A DNA stretch of 64,000 bases. Source: Treponema sp. (GTDB taxonomy: Bacteria; Spirochaetota; Spirochaetia; Treponematales; Breznakiellaceae). How positions within the stretch are numbered: position 1 is the stretch's first letter; each line of letters begins with the position of its first letter. Location of the stretch: positions 50,313-114,312 of the forward strand of contig JAIRRJ010000067.1 of the NCBI GenBank assembly GCA_031256035.1, in the 5' to 3' direction. The notes below the pieces were generated by a model. The model had not been told where the DNA came from, did not search any database, and saw only the letters and a list, made by a program, of their open reading frames with translations. Shown here in pieces: positions 26,021 through 34,767 of this stretch. The position numbers and the translations under genes are program-made.

Positions 26021-28680
26021 ATGCCGCGGCTTGCGCCCTTTATCCCATGAACGGTAACGGCATAGCCCGCCAGATTGTCAGCATCAACTTCCTTGATTGC
26101 CTCCAGCAGCGGAGGGGTATTCTCGGCGTAAGAACGCAGAACCCGCAGGTATGAATCTTCATCGCGGCTAAAACGCTCTAGACCCTTTTGCAAATCAATT
26201 CCGTCTACCTGCCCCAGCCGGGACGCGCCCGCCGTAACACCAGCGCCGGTGTACTCCGCCTCGCGGTTTTTGTCCGCCACCCATTCATGGATCACAGCGT
26301 CAAGGCGCGCAATTTCAATGGGCTTGGAAATAAAAGCCTGAAAGCCCTTCCCCAGAAACATTTCATCATTGCCGACAATGGCGTTAGCTGTAAGAGCGAT
26401 CACCGGCACCGTTTTTGCGTACTCGGTTCCTATTTCTTCACGGATGATCCTGACAGCTTCTACCCCGTCCATTCCGGGCATCATGTGATCCATGAACACT
26501 GCGTTGTAACGGACTCTTTCACCGCGAATGGCGTCTATCGCCGCCTGCCCGCTGGTTACGCAGTCAATCTTCATGCCGTAGGATTTCATCATACCCTTTG
26601 CCACATCAAGGTTTACCTCGACATCATCCACCACCAGCACATGCGCATAAGACAGGTTGAGCCGTTTCAACTGAGAATGCAGGCGGCGTTTCTGATCGAT
26701 GTAGTGGAAGCTCCTTAAACTGTCAACTACTTCCGCCCCGATTGTTGCATCGGTAACAAACCGCTGCTTAAGCCGTACTGTGAAAACGCTGCCCTTTCCG
26801 TATTCGCTTTCCACGGAGATTGAACCGCTCATCATTTCCGCCGCTTTTTTGGTAATGGGCAGCCCCAGGCCGGCTCCCTCTATTTTGCGGTTGGATTTCT
26901 CATCCATCTTTGCGTAATCGGAAAACAAGCTGCCTATGTCTTCGGCGCGGATGCCTTTGCCGGTGTCGCTGACGCTGGCAGTCATCCAAACATCAGTTTC
27001 CCCATCTCGCTCACAGTGTATGCTGAGTTTTACCGTCCCTTCTTTTGTATACTTAAAAGCATTAGACATAAGGTTATTCAGCATCTGTTTGATTCGCAAA
27101 TCGTCCCCGTAAAGGCGCACGGGCAGATCCTCATTGATGTCCAAAACAAACTTGATGGGCTTTTCCCCGATGCGCATGATGCTTTGAGTGATGGCGTCGT
27201 TAATCAGACTGGGAATGGCATAGTCAACCGGCACAAGTTCAAATTTGCCGGCTTCAATTTTGGAAATATCGAGAATGTCGTTGACCGTGGACAGAAGCGT
27301 TTCGCCGGAACTGTTTATCTTTTCAAGATTTACCTGAGCCTCTTCGCTTATGCCGCCGGTTTCCAGCGTCAGAGTTGACAAACCGATAATTGCGTTTAAC
27401 GGGGTGCGCATCTCATGGCTCATGTTTGCAAGAAAGGTGGATTTTGCGCTGCTGGCATCCTGAGCCTCCTTCAACGCTTCCTTGAGTTCCGCCTGAAGAC
27501 GGATCATTTCCGCAACATTGTTTTCGCGGTCAAGCGCGCTGTCCCGTATAGTCCGCGCCAGTCCGCCGATTTCATCATCGCGCCCACAACCGTAAAAATC
27601 AGCGCCGCTGTTTTTAACAGCGCTGCCGTCAGACACGCTTTGCGTAAGGCGGTCGAGCGGCGTAAAAATCAGCCGGGTAAGAAAGAAGTCTCTTGCCACC
27701 ACATATAACAACAGCGCAACCAGCATGGTGATCAACAACGGCAGAAGATGAGCAGTGCCTAACAGCGAATTGTTAAACAGGACGACAGCCGACCAGTCCG
27801 TGCTGCCAACCGGTTCAATAGCCGCGTACCCGTACATTCCTTTGGAAAGCTTGACCACTTCGGGAACTGAGTGAAGGCCGAAAAAACCATCAATGCGCCC
27901 CATGTACGAATGAAGCGCGGCGGCGAAAGCGGAATCGCTGTTTTCTTCACGGATATGATTCCCGAAATCCATCAGATAAATTTCAGCATGGGTGCTGTCC
28001 GACTGGATAATACCGTGCCGGTCAATGATGTAACCCCTGACCTTTTGGGTCTCGTATTTTCCGAATATGTCATGGAATATGTCGGGGATTTTAAGACCAG
28101 TGCAAAATACACCAGCGACTTTTCCGTCCACCATGACCTTGTGATTGATCCACAAGCGCCATGTTCCGGTAACTTTTTCCATGTCAATTTTCAACGTATA
28201 GTCATTGTCTGACTCAATACATTCAAAATACCAGACATCGCTTGAAGCTTCCTTATTGAGTTTGCCAAAGGAGACAAGATCGGAAAAAGGCATCCTGCTT
28301 TCGATGGTGTATTCGTTCAACGATTCATGAATGCCGAAATACAGATAGATATCCTGCATCATACCGACATAGTCCATCATTTCATCAAATGCGGCGGCTT
28401 TTTTCGCTTCGTTTTTTTCATCGGCAAACCAGGCGGTTACCGCTTTTGAATGGGCGGACTTTTGCGTAAGGGTAAGGTCCTGGCTGATATACGAGAAGAA
28501 TTTCTCCGCCGCCTCCATCGAATAGGCGCGGACAAGGTTCATGGAAGAACCGGTATTGATGCCATTGATTATCACCCCGGTAATGGCTGTCATTACGACC
28601 AACACAAGGATGAGCAGTATCGTGTTTACATTACGGGCGCGCGCGGCAATTCTGCTCTTCTGTCTTTGCCTGACGCCCAC
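25948..28680 (-). CDS. Hybrid sensor histidine kinase, frameshifted in its C-terminal Hpt domain
   Basis: 910 residues as read. An N-terminal membrane helix (LLILVLVVMTAITGVIING) and an extracytoplasmic sensor of about 250 residues (Cache-like) are followed by a second helix near 315 and a HAMP-like segment. HisKA has the phospho-His at 422 in MSHEMRTPLNAIIGLS. The ATPase domain contains LMSNAFKYTKEG and GAGLGLPITKKA. A receiver domain has VLVVDDVEVNLD and AVFMDHMMPGMDG. The Hpt domain starts at VHGIKGASRG but the frame breaks about 10 residues later and ends in unrelated KLWKKRPRRETSAL. Restoring one base fuses it to the frame at 25646. Its partner is the REC-HD-GYP protein encoded immediately downstream. 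Confidence 0.9.
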   Translation of the reverse strand: MGVRQRQKSRIAARARNVNTILLILVLVVMTAITGVIINGINTGSSMNLVRAYSMEAAEKFFSYISQDLTLTQKSAHSKAVTAWFADEKNEAKKAAAFDEMMDYVGMMQDIYLYFGIHESLNEYTIESRMPFSDLVSFGKLNKEASSDVWYFECIESDNDYTLKIDMEKVTGTWRLWINHKVMVDGKVAGVFCTGLKIPDIFHDIFGKYETQKVRGYIIDRHGIIQSDSTHAEIYLMDFGNHIREENSDSAFAAALHSYMGRIDGFFGLHSVPEVVKLSKGMYGYAAIEPVGSTDWSAVVLFNNSLLGTAHLLPLLITMLVALLLYVVARDFFLTRLIFTPLDRLTQSVSDGSAVKNSGADFYGCGRDDEIGGLARTIRDSALDRENNVAEMIRLQAELKEALKEAQDASSAKSTFLANMSHEMRTPLNAIIGLSTLTLETGGISEEAQVNLEKINSSGETLLSTVNDILDISKIEAGKFELVPVDYAIPSLINDAITQSIMRIGEKPIKFVLDINEDLPVRLYGDDLRIKQMLNNLMSNAFKYTKEGTVKLSIHCERDGETDVWMTASVSDTGKGIRAEDIGSLFSDYAKMDEKSNRKIEGAGLGLPITKKAAEMMSGSISVESEYGKGSVFTVRLKQRFVTDATIGAEVVDSLRSFHYIDQKRRLHSQLKRLNLSYAHVLVVDDVEVNLDVAKGMMKSYGMKIDCVTSGQAAIDAIRGERVRYNAVFMDHMMPGMDGVEAVRIIREEIGTEYAKTVPVIALTANAIVGNDEMFLGKGFQAFISKPIEIARLDAVIHEWVADKNREAEYTGAGVTAGASRLGQVDGIDLQKGLERFSRDEDSYLRVLRSYAENTPPLLEAIKEVDADNLAGYAVTVHGIKGASRGICAEAAGDKAKLWKKRPRRETSAL

Positions 28681-28752
28681 GTAACCTCCTCATACCATTA
28701 TAATTGACTTTCAACTCATTAGGTATAAAGAACGTTAGGCATATTCATTTAT

Positions 28753-28782
28753 TTGACATTTTGGATTAATTTTATGTATTAT
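28753..28782 (+). promoter_or_regulatory. Promoter of deoD
   Basis: TTGACA, 18-nt spacer, TATTAT, about 40 nt before the deoD ATG. Confidence 0.6.
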
Positions 28783-28824
28783 ATTCTTACCGGGCTTCAC
28801 CGTCCGGGCGAAAAAGGAGATACC

Positions 28825-29529
28825 ATGTCGATACATATTGCAGCCAAAGCCGGAGAAATTGCCGAAGCTGTACTGCTGCCCGGAGACCCCCTGCGAGCCA
28901 AATTTGTCGCGGAAAATTTTCTGGATAACCCGGTTAAATATACAGATGTACGCAACATTCTGGGCTATACCGGACTTTACAAGGGGAAGAGAGTTTCAGT
29001 TCAGGGAACCGGAATGGGAATCCCCTCAATTTCGATTTATGTGAATGAACTGTTCAGGGAATACGGCGTCAAGCGGGCGATCCGTATCGGCACCGCCGGT
29101 TCTATCCGCGAGGATGTGCATTTGCGTGATTTGGTGCTTGCCATGTCCGCCTGTACCGATTCCGGCGCAAACAATATCCGTTTCGGCGGCAGGAGTTACG
29201 CTCCCACCGCTTCGTTCAATCTGCTGAAAACCGCATGGGACACAGCGGTATCAAAAGGCTGGCAGCCCAAAGTCGGTTCCTTAGTATCATCCGATATGTT
29301 CTACACCGAGGACCCGAATGATTGGAAATTATGGGCAAAATTCGGCTGCATCGCCCTGGAAATGGAATGTGCCGAACTGTACACCCTTGCCGCCAAATAC
29401 AACCGCGAAGCCCTCGGCATAATGACCATCTCCGACAGCCTTGTCTCAGGTGAAGCCACCAGCGCCGAAGAGCGGCAGACTGCCTTTACCCGCATGATGG
29501 AAGTAGCGCTGGAAACCGCGATTAGTTAA
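28825..29529 (+). CDS. deoD: Purine-nucleoside phosphorylase, DeoD type
   Basis: 234 residues from the ATG after AAAAAGGAGATACC; an upstream in-frame ATG at 28753 overlaps the promoter and is rejected. [20 protein letters not shown] is followed by [24 protein letters not shown] with the phosphate-binding region, [17 protein letters not shown] with the ribose-binding Met-Glu, and [10 protein letters not shown] with the catalytic Asp. It cleaves purine (deoxy)nucleosides with phosphate to base and sugar-1-phosphate. Monocistronic, followed by a tRNA gene. Confidence 0.96.
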   Translation: MSIHIAAKAGEIAEAVLLPGDPLRAKFVAENFLDNPVKYTDVRNILGYTGLYKGKRVSVQGTGMGIPSISIYVNELFREYGVKRAIRIGTAGSIREDVHLRDLVLAMSACTDSGANNIRFGGRSYAPTASFNLLKTAWDTAVSKGWQPKVGSLVSSDMFYTEDPNDWKLWAKFGCIALEMECAELYTLAAKYNREALGIMTISDSLVSGEATSAEERQTAFTRMMEVALETAIS

Positions 29530-29565
29530 TCGGCGATAAGCTAAGTTGACCCAATGACACCTTCC

Positions 29566-29594
29566 TTGACCTTCGCCCAAATAAAAGATAAACT
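29566..29594 (+). promoter_or_regulatory. Promoter of tRNA-Leu
   Basis: TTGACC, 17-nt spacer, TAAACT, ending 10 nt before the tRNA 5' end. Confidence 0.6.
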
Positions 29595-29604
29595 GTCCTC
29601 AAAA

Positions 29605-29688
29605 GCCCGGATGGTGGAATTGGTAGACACGCTAGTTTCAGGTACTAGTGCTCGCAAGGGTATGGAAGTTCAAGTCTTCTTCCGGGCA
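29605..29688 (+). tRNA. tRNA-Leu (CAG)
   Basis: 84-nt class II tRNA: acceptor GCCCGGA/TCCGGGC, anticodon stem CTAGT/ACTAG with loop TTCAGGT (anticodon CAG), variable arm TGCTCGCAAGGGTAT and T-loop AGTTCAAGTCT. CCA is not encoded. Confidence 0.96.
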
Positions 29689-29696
29689 GAAAAATT

Positions 29697-29722
29697 ATTA
29701 AATGGAGATGTTGCCATTTAAT
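29697..29722. repeat. AT-rich hairpin after tRNA-Leu
   Basis: Perfect 9-bp inverted repeat ATTAAATGG / CCATTTAAT with an 8-nt loop. A run of A, not T, follows on the plus strand, so it is a poor terminator for the tRNA. It may be a processing or 5'-leader structure of the next gene. Confidence 0.4.
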
Positions 29723-29761
29723 AAAAAAGATGATAAATTCACCATATAAAAGGAGTGAAAT

Positions 29762-30010
29762 ATGAGTGTTAGAGCGACAGGCAGATTAATTGGTAAGTTA
29801 GTAACAGTCCCGGACATTGAGAACGGACCCCAAATGGTAGTAAAAGCATTTGACCCAGAAACAAATTTGATCACAACAGTTTGGTTTTCTGATTCGAATG
29901 TATATCAGGAAGGAACATTCCCGGCAGCAGCCCTTGTTAAAACCGAACTGATAGAAGTTCCACAATCAACAAGCCCTAAAAAAGGTTCAAAAGCAAATCC
30001 AAAACGTTGA
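29762..30010 (+). CDS. Small YodC-like (DUF2158-like) protein
   Basis: 82 residues after AAGGAGTGAAAT. The central part (GPQMVVKAFDPET, then TTVWFSDSNVYQEGTFP and AAALV) resembles YodC/DUF2158 proteins, small beta-barrel-like cytoplasmic proteins of unknown role with the pattern GGP.M.V......V.C.WF......TFP...L. The C-terminal tail is basic (PKKGSKANPKR). It stands alone between tRNA-Leu and the convergent ATPase gene. Confidence 0.6.
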   Translation: MSVRATGRLIGKLVTVPDIENGPQMVVKAFDPETNLITTVWFSDSNVYQEGTFPAAALVKTELIEVPQSTSPKKGSKANPKR

Positions 30011-30027
30011 TTGTTGCTTTATAAATG

Positions 30028-31794
30028 TTACCTTTCTCCCAACAGTGTCTTTAGCTCCTGAATATCGCTGATTATCTTATTGCGCGGCAGATTGCGGAAT
30101 TCTTTTGGGATCATTTCTCTGGAAGTACATTCCAGAACAGCCACAAGGTTTTGCAGTTCCACTTCGTGGGGATAGGCGGCAGGGACGAAGTCGCTCATTG
30201 CTTCTTCCATGTCTTCGCGTTTTACAAAGACGCGATCATCCATCGCCGCGATTAGTTTTGCACGTACCAGCACCGCTTCCAGATCGGCGCCGGAATATTC
30301 GTGTTTATATTTTTTGAAAAGGTCAGAAACTGAAAAATTGCGAATATCAAGATCAAGCTTGCGTACCAGCGTTTTGAAAAGGTCTTCACGATCCTTGTCT
30401 GTTTCAGGATAGAAAAGGGCAAGATGCTCTTCGGCGCGCCCCTGGCGTTTTAGGTCGATTGGGATAAGATCGGGGCGGCAGGTGATAAGGAACCAGATTA
30501 TTTTACCACGGTATTCGGTGTTTCCCATAAAACTCGCGATCTGCGCAAAAACACGGTTGCTGGTACCGGAGTCGCCTTCCTGAGAACGGTCGCCCAAAAA
30601 AGCGTCCGCTTCGTCTATCATCACACCTACAGGCGACATAGCTGTAAGGATATTGAGGACTTTTTCCAAGTTGGACTCGGTCTCCCCCTGCCACTTTGTG
30701 CGGAAATTGCGGAACTTCACCATGGGGATTCCTATCTCTCCGGCAAAAGCGCTGACCATAAAACTTTTTCCTGTCCCCACAGGACCCGCAATCAGATAAC
30801 CCATTGGCAGCACATCGGGACGTCCCATTTTTATCGCCTTTGCCGCGTTCTTGAACCGTTTTTTGACAAAGTCATGCCCCGACACATGTGAAAGATTGAA
30901 AGACGTTTCCATGAATTCCAAAAGACCCGCAGCTTCACTTTCAATTATATCCTTTTTTTTCCGCCTCATAAAATCCATGGACAACGGCTTGTTTTCCTCA
31001 TAGCTTTCCGCGGTCAGCCGGTTCAGATTCATAAGGTTTACACCTGATGTAACCGAAGCAAGTTTTTCCACGGAAAGTCCGCGTTCAAGAAGCAGTTTTC
31101 CTTCATTTTCTTTTGAGTGCAGGAAACTCTCTCTGACCCTTGCATCGGGAAACGGAACGCTGATTTTAACAGTCGAAGGCGAACCGGCAAGACGGGAGGA
31201 AATGTCCGCAAGATTTTCCGACAGCAAAATAATTGAAATGTCGCCGTTAAAAAATTTGGGATCAGTTGCCCACCGGTTAAAAGTTACCATGCAGTAACGG
31301 TCAGCATCGGAAAGACGGATAAGGTCTCCCGCCGGGACTACATGTTCAGCATAATCAACGATAAGCACCATACGGCATTTTTTTCGCCTGTCATCCGGTA
31401 TGCAGGAAAGAAAATATTTTTCCAGATACGGAAAACTTTTTTCAGGATCGCTGGAAACAAAATCTTCCGTATTTATGTCGGGGTTTGTGCAAAGACGCGG
31501 TGCGGCTGCAAGATAATCCTGCTCCATTTCGGGCAGGCAGAATTTAACTCCGCTGGAACGATCATAATATGCAATTATATCCCGGTTGCCAAAAAGGACA
31601 TCGGAAATGTATTCCTGTATGCGGGTAAAGATAAACTCATTTTCTTTTCTTTCATGAGGAAGCAGATCGCGTATGTTGCCATGCAGAATGTAAAGATTGG
31701 CAGTTTTGGAACCGTATTTGGAGGCGAGTTCCTGCGCCCATGCCGGCAGTATCTTTATGTATTCGTTGTTACGGTAGATATACTGATCCGGCAT
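30028..31794 (-). CDS. AAA+ ATPase with degenerate N-terminal lobe
   Basis: 588 residues from ATG 31794 (an in-frame GTG at 31806 is the alternative; the ATG has a GAGAAAG site). Residues about 10-270 look like a divergent nucleotide-fold domain (NLYILHGNIRDLLP, MVLIVDYAEHVVP, ISIILLSENLADI) without a Walker A. Residues about 300-500 are a canonical AAA module: YLIAGPVGTGKSFMVSAFAG, WQGETESNLEKVL, Walker B MIDEADAFLG, and an arginine-finger-type region KRQGRAEEHL. It is probably a remodelling ATPase for an unknown client. The next genes upstream on the same strand encode two LPP20-like lipoproteins, suggesting a shared envelope process. Confidence 0.82.
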   Translation of the reverse strand: MPDQYIYRNNEYIKILPAWAQELASKYGSKTANLYILHGNIRDLLPHERKENEFIFTRIQEYISDVLFGNRDIIAYYDRSSGVKFCLPEMEQDYLAAAPRLCTNPDINTEDFVSSDPEKSFPYLEKYFLSCIPDDRRKKCRMVLIVDYAEHVVPAGDLIRLSDADRYCMVTFNRWATDPKFFNGDISIILLSENLADISSRLAGSPSTVKISVPFPDARVRESFLHSKENEGKLLLERGLSVEKLASVTSGVNLMNLNRLTAESYEENKPLSMDFMRRKKKDIIESEAAGLLEFMETSFNLSHVSGHDFVKKRFKNAAKAIKMGRPDVLPMGYLIAGPVGTGKSFMVSAFAGEIGIPMVKFRNFRTKWQGETESNLEKVLNILTAMSPVGVMIDEADAFLGDRSQEGDSGTSNRVFAQIASFMGNTEYRGKIIWFLITCRPDLIPIDLKRQGRAEEHLALFYPETDKDREDLFKTLVRKLDLDIRNFSVSDLFKKYKHEYSGADLEAVLVRAKLIAAMDDRVFVKREDMEEAMSDFVPAAYPHEVELQNLVAVLECTSREMIPKEFRNLPRNKIISDIQELKTLLGER

Positions 31795-31839
31795 CTGCTT
31801 TCTCACTGCAACGCAGTTTCCCGCGCAGGATTGCTGCTG

Positions 31840-32940
31840 TTATTTTATTTGTGAAAGGTTCTCTTCCAGCAGCCCCTTATAGTCTTCGTTTATTTTTCGT
31901 TCAGCCGCAGCAATGGCACGGTTATTGGCTTCTGATTGGGTCGCATGCCCTTCCCGTCCGTTGATACTGTAAGTGGGCAGTACTCCCTGCCGTGTTTTGG
32001 TATCAACAAGATTGGCAGTAATTTCATAGCGGGCAAACTTGTTCGTCTGGCCGGCCAGTTCCACCGGTGATACTGCCAGAGTTATTTCCAGAGCGTAGGG
32101 AGAGTTGTTATCGCCGGTTCTAAATCCGACATTGCCGATAGTTTTAGCGAAAGCGGCCTGAATTCTTCCATTCTGATCCAAATCTCTTCCTGTTGTTACT
32201 GCCACTCTTACCGGAATAGTCCTGATGATATTATTTGCCTCAGCCAGATATTCATTTTCTGTTTTCAATCCCGCAGGAACGCTTGTACTCCCGCCGGCAA
32301 ATCTCAATACATTTATACAGGAATCAATATCCTTTGCCAAAGTAGCCGCAAACCTGTAACGGGCATATCCTTCAAAAGTGTTTTTATTGGGTATATTTAA
32401 GACTTCTGTCATACCCTGCGATATACGTTTAATGATGTCAGGATAAATATTTAATGTTTTTGCTTTCTCCATCACTGCCAGCGCATGAAATTCGTTTCCT
32501 TTGTCATTCTTCCACTGCTCTTTTATTTCACAGCCGGACAGGATGCCTTCAGCACTCGCAGTAATTTTTCTGTCAACGGATACCGTATTGGCCCAGTTGG
32601 TGCCGGCTTGCGTGGATGTTTCCTGATACATCTCCTGAATTACCGATTCGTCAGCTAGCTTCATCCCAAAGATTTGGAGAAGACCTACCCTTGCCTTATA
32701 CTGGGCTTCTTCGGCTGATCTTCCTTCACCTGTCGCCACGACATATTGGGCGCTTGGATAAGCCGATTCCGGCTTGGTAACCCATGCAGGCTGCGGTGCT
32801 GACGGCGATGATGCAGAAGGTGCGCTTGGCTTACTTCCAGTCGAAGATGCGGCAGGCGTTCCACCGCATGAGAAAAGGCACAAGCCGCAGAACAATAAAA
32901 CGATTAATAATCCTGCAAATGATTTATTAAAATTACACAT
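31840..32940 (-). CDS. LPP20-like lipoprotein, large variant
   Basis: 366 residues from the second ATG of an ATGATG pair (better spaced to GAGGAT). The signal sequence ends in CLFSC (lipobox), followed by a Ser/Pro-rich spacer. The segment AWVTKPESAYPSAQYVVATG plus EGRSAEEAQYKAR is the LPP20/LPOB pattern in which an outer-envelope lipoprotein begins 'P.W…'. The rest has Tol/curli-assembly-like repeats (VRVAVTTGRDLDQNGRIQAA, ISVPV-like strands). It is likely anchored in the cell envelope; function unknown. Downstream of the 285-residue lipoprotein and upstream of the AAA+ gene. Confidence 0.7.
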   Translation of the reverse strand: MCNFNKSFAGLLIVLLFCGLCLFSCGGTPAASSTGSKPSAPSASSPSAPQPAWVTKPESAYPSAQYVVATGEGRSAEEAQYKARVGLLQIFGMKLADESVIQEMYQETSTQAGTNWANTVSVDRKITASAEGILSGCEIKEQWKNDKGNEFHALAVMEKAKTLNIYPDIIKRISQGMTEVLNIPNKNTFEGYARYRFAATLAKDIDSCINVLRFAGGSTSVPAGLKTENEYLAEANNIIRTIPVRVAVTTGRDLDQNGRIQAAFAKTIGNVGFRTGDNNSPYALEITLAVSPVELAGQTNKFARYEITANLVDTKTRQGVLPTYSINGREGHATQSEANNRAIAAAERKINEDYKGLLEENLSQIK

Positions 32941-32989
32941 CATATCCTCACTTTTTTTGGTTTATTTGCGAGCAGGTTTATACCGCTCA

Positions 32990-33847
32990 TCATTTGGTTA
33001 CGCGGGCAACGGCCAGAGTATAGACCCTTTTACTGACCGCACTGGTACCCGGTTCAATCCAGAATTCAAGCACCTGGAAACTTGATAAACGACCTTCACT
33101 GCGGACATGCATTGAGGCTGCCGAAGCTTGTCCCATAATAGTGCTGTCGTTGGTCGTTACTGTGGTTGAAGCGCTTTCAATCAGTCTGGCAACAGCGCTT
33201 TCGCAGGATGCAAAAACCGCATCCTGTAACCTCGATTTGCTTCCGGAAAATCCCACAACTGTCGTATATCCCGGAAAATGGGGCAGATCCCTGTCATTGG
33301 TCCATACCGGTTTACCGCTTTTTCTTTCCGAAGAATAGGTATTAACCGCCAAATCCGAGACATTGCATTTCATTCGTATAAACGTAGCGCCATCGCCTCT
33401 TATGACATCTTTTTCAGGATCAAATGACAAACGTTCAATATACTGTCCGTAATTGCGATCATAATTTATATTGAGTGCGGAATTGGCTTCATAATCCATG
33501 AAGCTCCCGCCCACAAAGTTAAATATTTCAAAACTTCCCTGAATGCCATGGTACATTGACAATTTTTGCGCCGCATCCTGTTTGGCGGCTTCAATTTCGT
33601 CATCGGGCCTCATTAGTCTACCGGATACCCCGATAATAGTTAAAAGGCCGTCACGCGGCCCCGAAATCCATAGTCCTGCATCAAGCAATTCCTGCATTGA
33701 CGCTTCAGGTTGAGGTGGCGTTACTTTGCTTGGTTGAGCTTCACTTGATTTTGTTCCGCTTGACTTAGGAGTACTGACAAGGTTAAAACTCGAACAGGCT
33801 GAAATTAACACCGCCGCAAAAAACAACCAGGTTTTTTTTGGCACCAT
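32990..33847 (-). CDS. LPP20-like lipoprotein
   Basis: 285 residues with a signal peptide ending in VLISAC. A Ser/Pro-rich linker is followed by LWISGPRDGLLTIIGVSGRL and EIEAAKQDAAQKLSMYHGI, a helix pattern of LPP20-type lipoproteins. The C-terminal half is predicted beta-rich (LEFWIEPGTSAVSKRVYTLA). The gene follows a terminator-like hairpin at 33859-33894 that separates it from the smaller lipoprotein gene. Envelope location inferred. Confidence 0.68.
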   Translation of the reverse strand: MVPKKTWLFFAAVLISACSSFNLVSTPKSSGTKSSEAQPSKVTPPQPEASMQELLDAGLWISGPRDGLLTIIGVSGRLMRPDDEIEAAKQDAAQKLSMYHGIQGSFEIFNFVGGSFMDYEANSALNINYDRNYGQYIERLSFDPEKDVIRGDGATFIRMKCNVSDLAVNTYSSERKSGKPVWTNDRDLPHFPGYTTVVGFSGSKSRLQDAVFASCESAVARLIESASTTVTTNDSTIMGQASAASMHVRSEGRLSSFQVLEFWIEPGTSAVSKRVYTLAVARVTK

Positions 33848-33858
33848 TGTTTCCTTAT

Positions 33859-33894
33859 TAAAAAAACAAAGCGGGGCGAAGAAACTCGCCCCGC
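33859..33894 (-). terminator. Terminator after the 209-residue LPP20-like gene
   Basis: Perfect 9-bp stem GCGGGGCGA / TCGCCCCGC with a six-base loop, followed on the minus strand by TTTGTTTTTTT. It begins only 8 nt after the stop at 33902, and the next gene follows at once, so downstream expression may depend on read-through. Confidence 0.85.
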
Positions 33895-33901
33895 ATGAAA
33901 A

Positions 33902-34531
33902 TTAGTTGCTGCCTACCCCTACTTCCTGATTGTACGCTTTCGCGAACGCATCATTCATCCGGTCTTCAGCGTTAAAGGACGCCATTGCGGGAATGGCGAG
34001 CTTTGCAGCGGCTTGCTGCTGATTGATAATTTCAACAGTGTTGGTTTTGCCGAGCATAACCACTGTCCACACGTTTCCTTGTTCATCCACATCCTGATCC
34101 ACTACCTTGGCGCCAACGAGTTCGGCTTTGGAAAGCGCAACAGTGATGTTTTCCTGGAAGGACAGGGCTGCTGAAGGATCAATTTCACTGGCAGCTGTGT
34201 AATCCCGGACCATGTCCTGGATCATTGTATTCATCTGCCTGGAAATTTCCGCGCGGGCGCGGGTTGACGACATTGTCCTGGACATAGCCAGTGTAGCCAT
34301 CTTGGCACTTCCGATACCAATCAGAGCATCTTCAGGTGAATTCTTGATGGCATCTTTCACGAATTGAGGGAAAGCACCCGGAACTTTCCGCTCTTTGGGG
34401 GCTGCGGGCTCTGCTTTCGCAGATGCTGTCGTGGTGGATGAACTGCTGTTGCTTGAGGGCGTGCCTCCGCAGGAAGCAAAGATCAGCGCTGCAAGCAACA
34501 CTACGGCAATGATGAGACTTGTTTTCTTCAT
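33902..34531 (-). CDS. LPP20-family lipoprotein
   Basis: 209 residues with lipobox LIFASC, a Ser/Thr-rich linker, then FPQFVKDAIKNSPEDALIGI and GSAKMATLAMSRTMSSTRAR with the conserved ARAEISRQM helix of the LPP20 family. It ends FAKAYNQEVGVGSN. Family members are abundant outer-membrane or surface lipoproteins of Helicobacter and spirochaetes. It is followed by a strong terminator, so it may be produced in excess over the two lipoproteins and AAA+ ATPase encoded downstream. Confidence 0.82.
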   Translation of the reverse strand: MKKTSLIIAVVLLAALIFASCGGTPSSNSSSSTTTASAKAEPAAPKERKVPGAFPQFVKDAIKNSPEDALIGIGSAKMATLAMSRTMSSTRARAEISRQMNTMIQDMVRDYTAASEIDPSAALSFQENITVALSKAELVGAKVVDQDVDEQGNVWTVVMLGKTNTVEIINQQQAAAKLAIPAMASFNAEDRMNDAFAKAYNQEVGVGSN

Positions 34532-34627
34532 AACAATTTCTCCTTAAAAATTTATGTTCCCCATACAGGGAACAATGTTTTTCAGACTCATTATATCAAT
34601 AAGCCTGTTTTTCGCCAAGTGTGGTTG

Positions 34628-34643
34628 TTTCAATAAATTGAAA
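34628..34643. repeat. Inverted repeat in the LPP20 leader region
   Basis: TTTCAAT-AA-ATTGAAA, 7-bp perfect arms, between the candidate promoter at 34680-34708 and the gene start at 34531. It could be an operator or a leader hairpin. Confidence 0.3.
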
Positions 34644-34679
34644 TAACCTCCGCTTAAACAAAATACATCAACGTAATAC

Positions 34680-34708
34680 TAAATATCACAAAAAATAATA
34701 AATGTCAA
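34680..34708 (-). promoter_or_regulatory. Promoter of the LPP20-like lipoprotein gene
   Basis: On the minus strand TTGACA, 17-nt spacer, TATTTA. It implies a leader of about 140 nt, containing a GTTCCC/GGGAAC hairpin close to the start codon. Confidence 0.5.
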
Positions 34709-34767
34709 TGTTTTTGGGAAAAACATTGAGAAAAATAATTTACATTTCCTGCCAATATTACCAGGTA

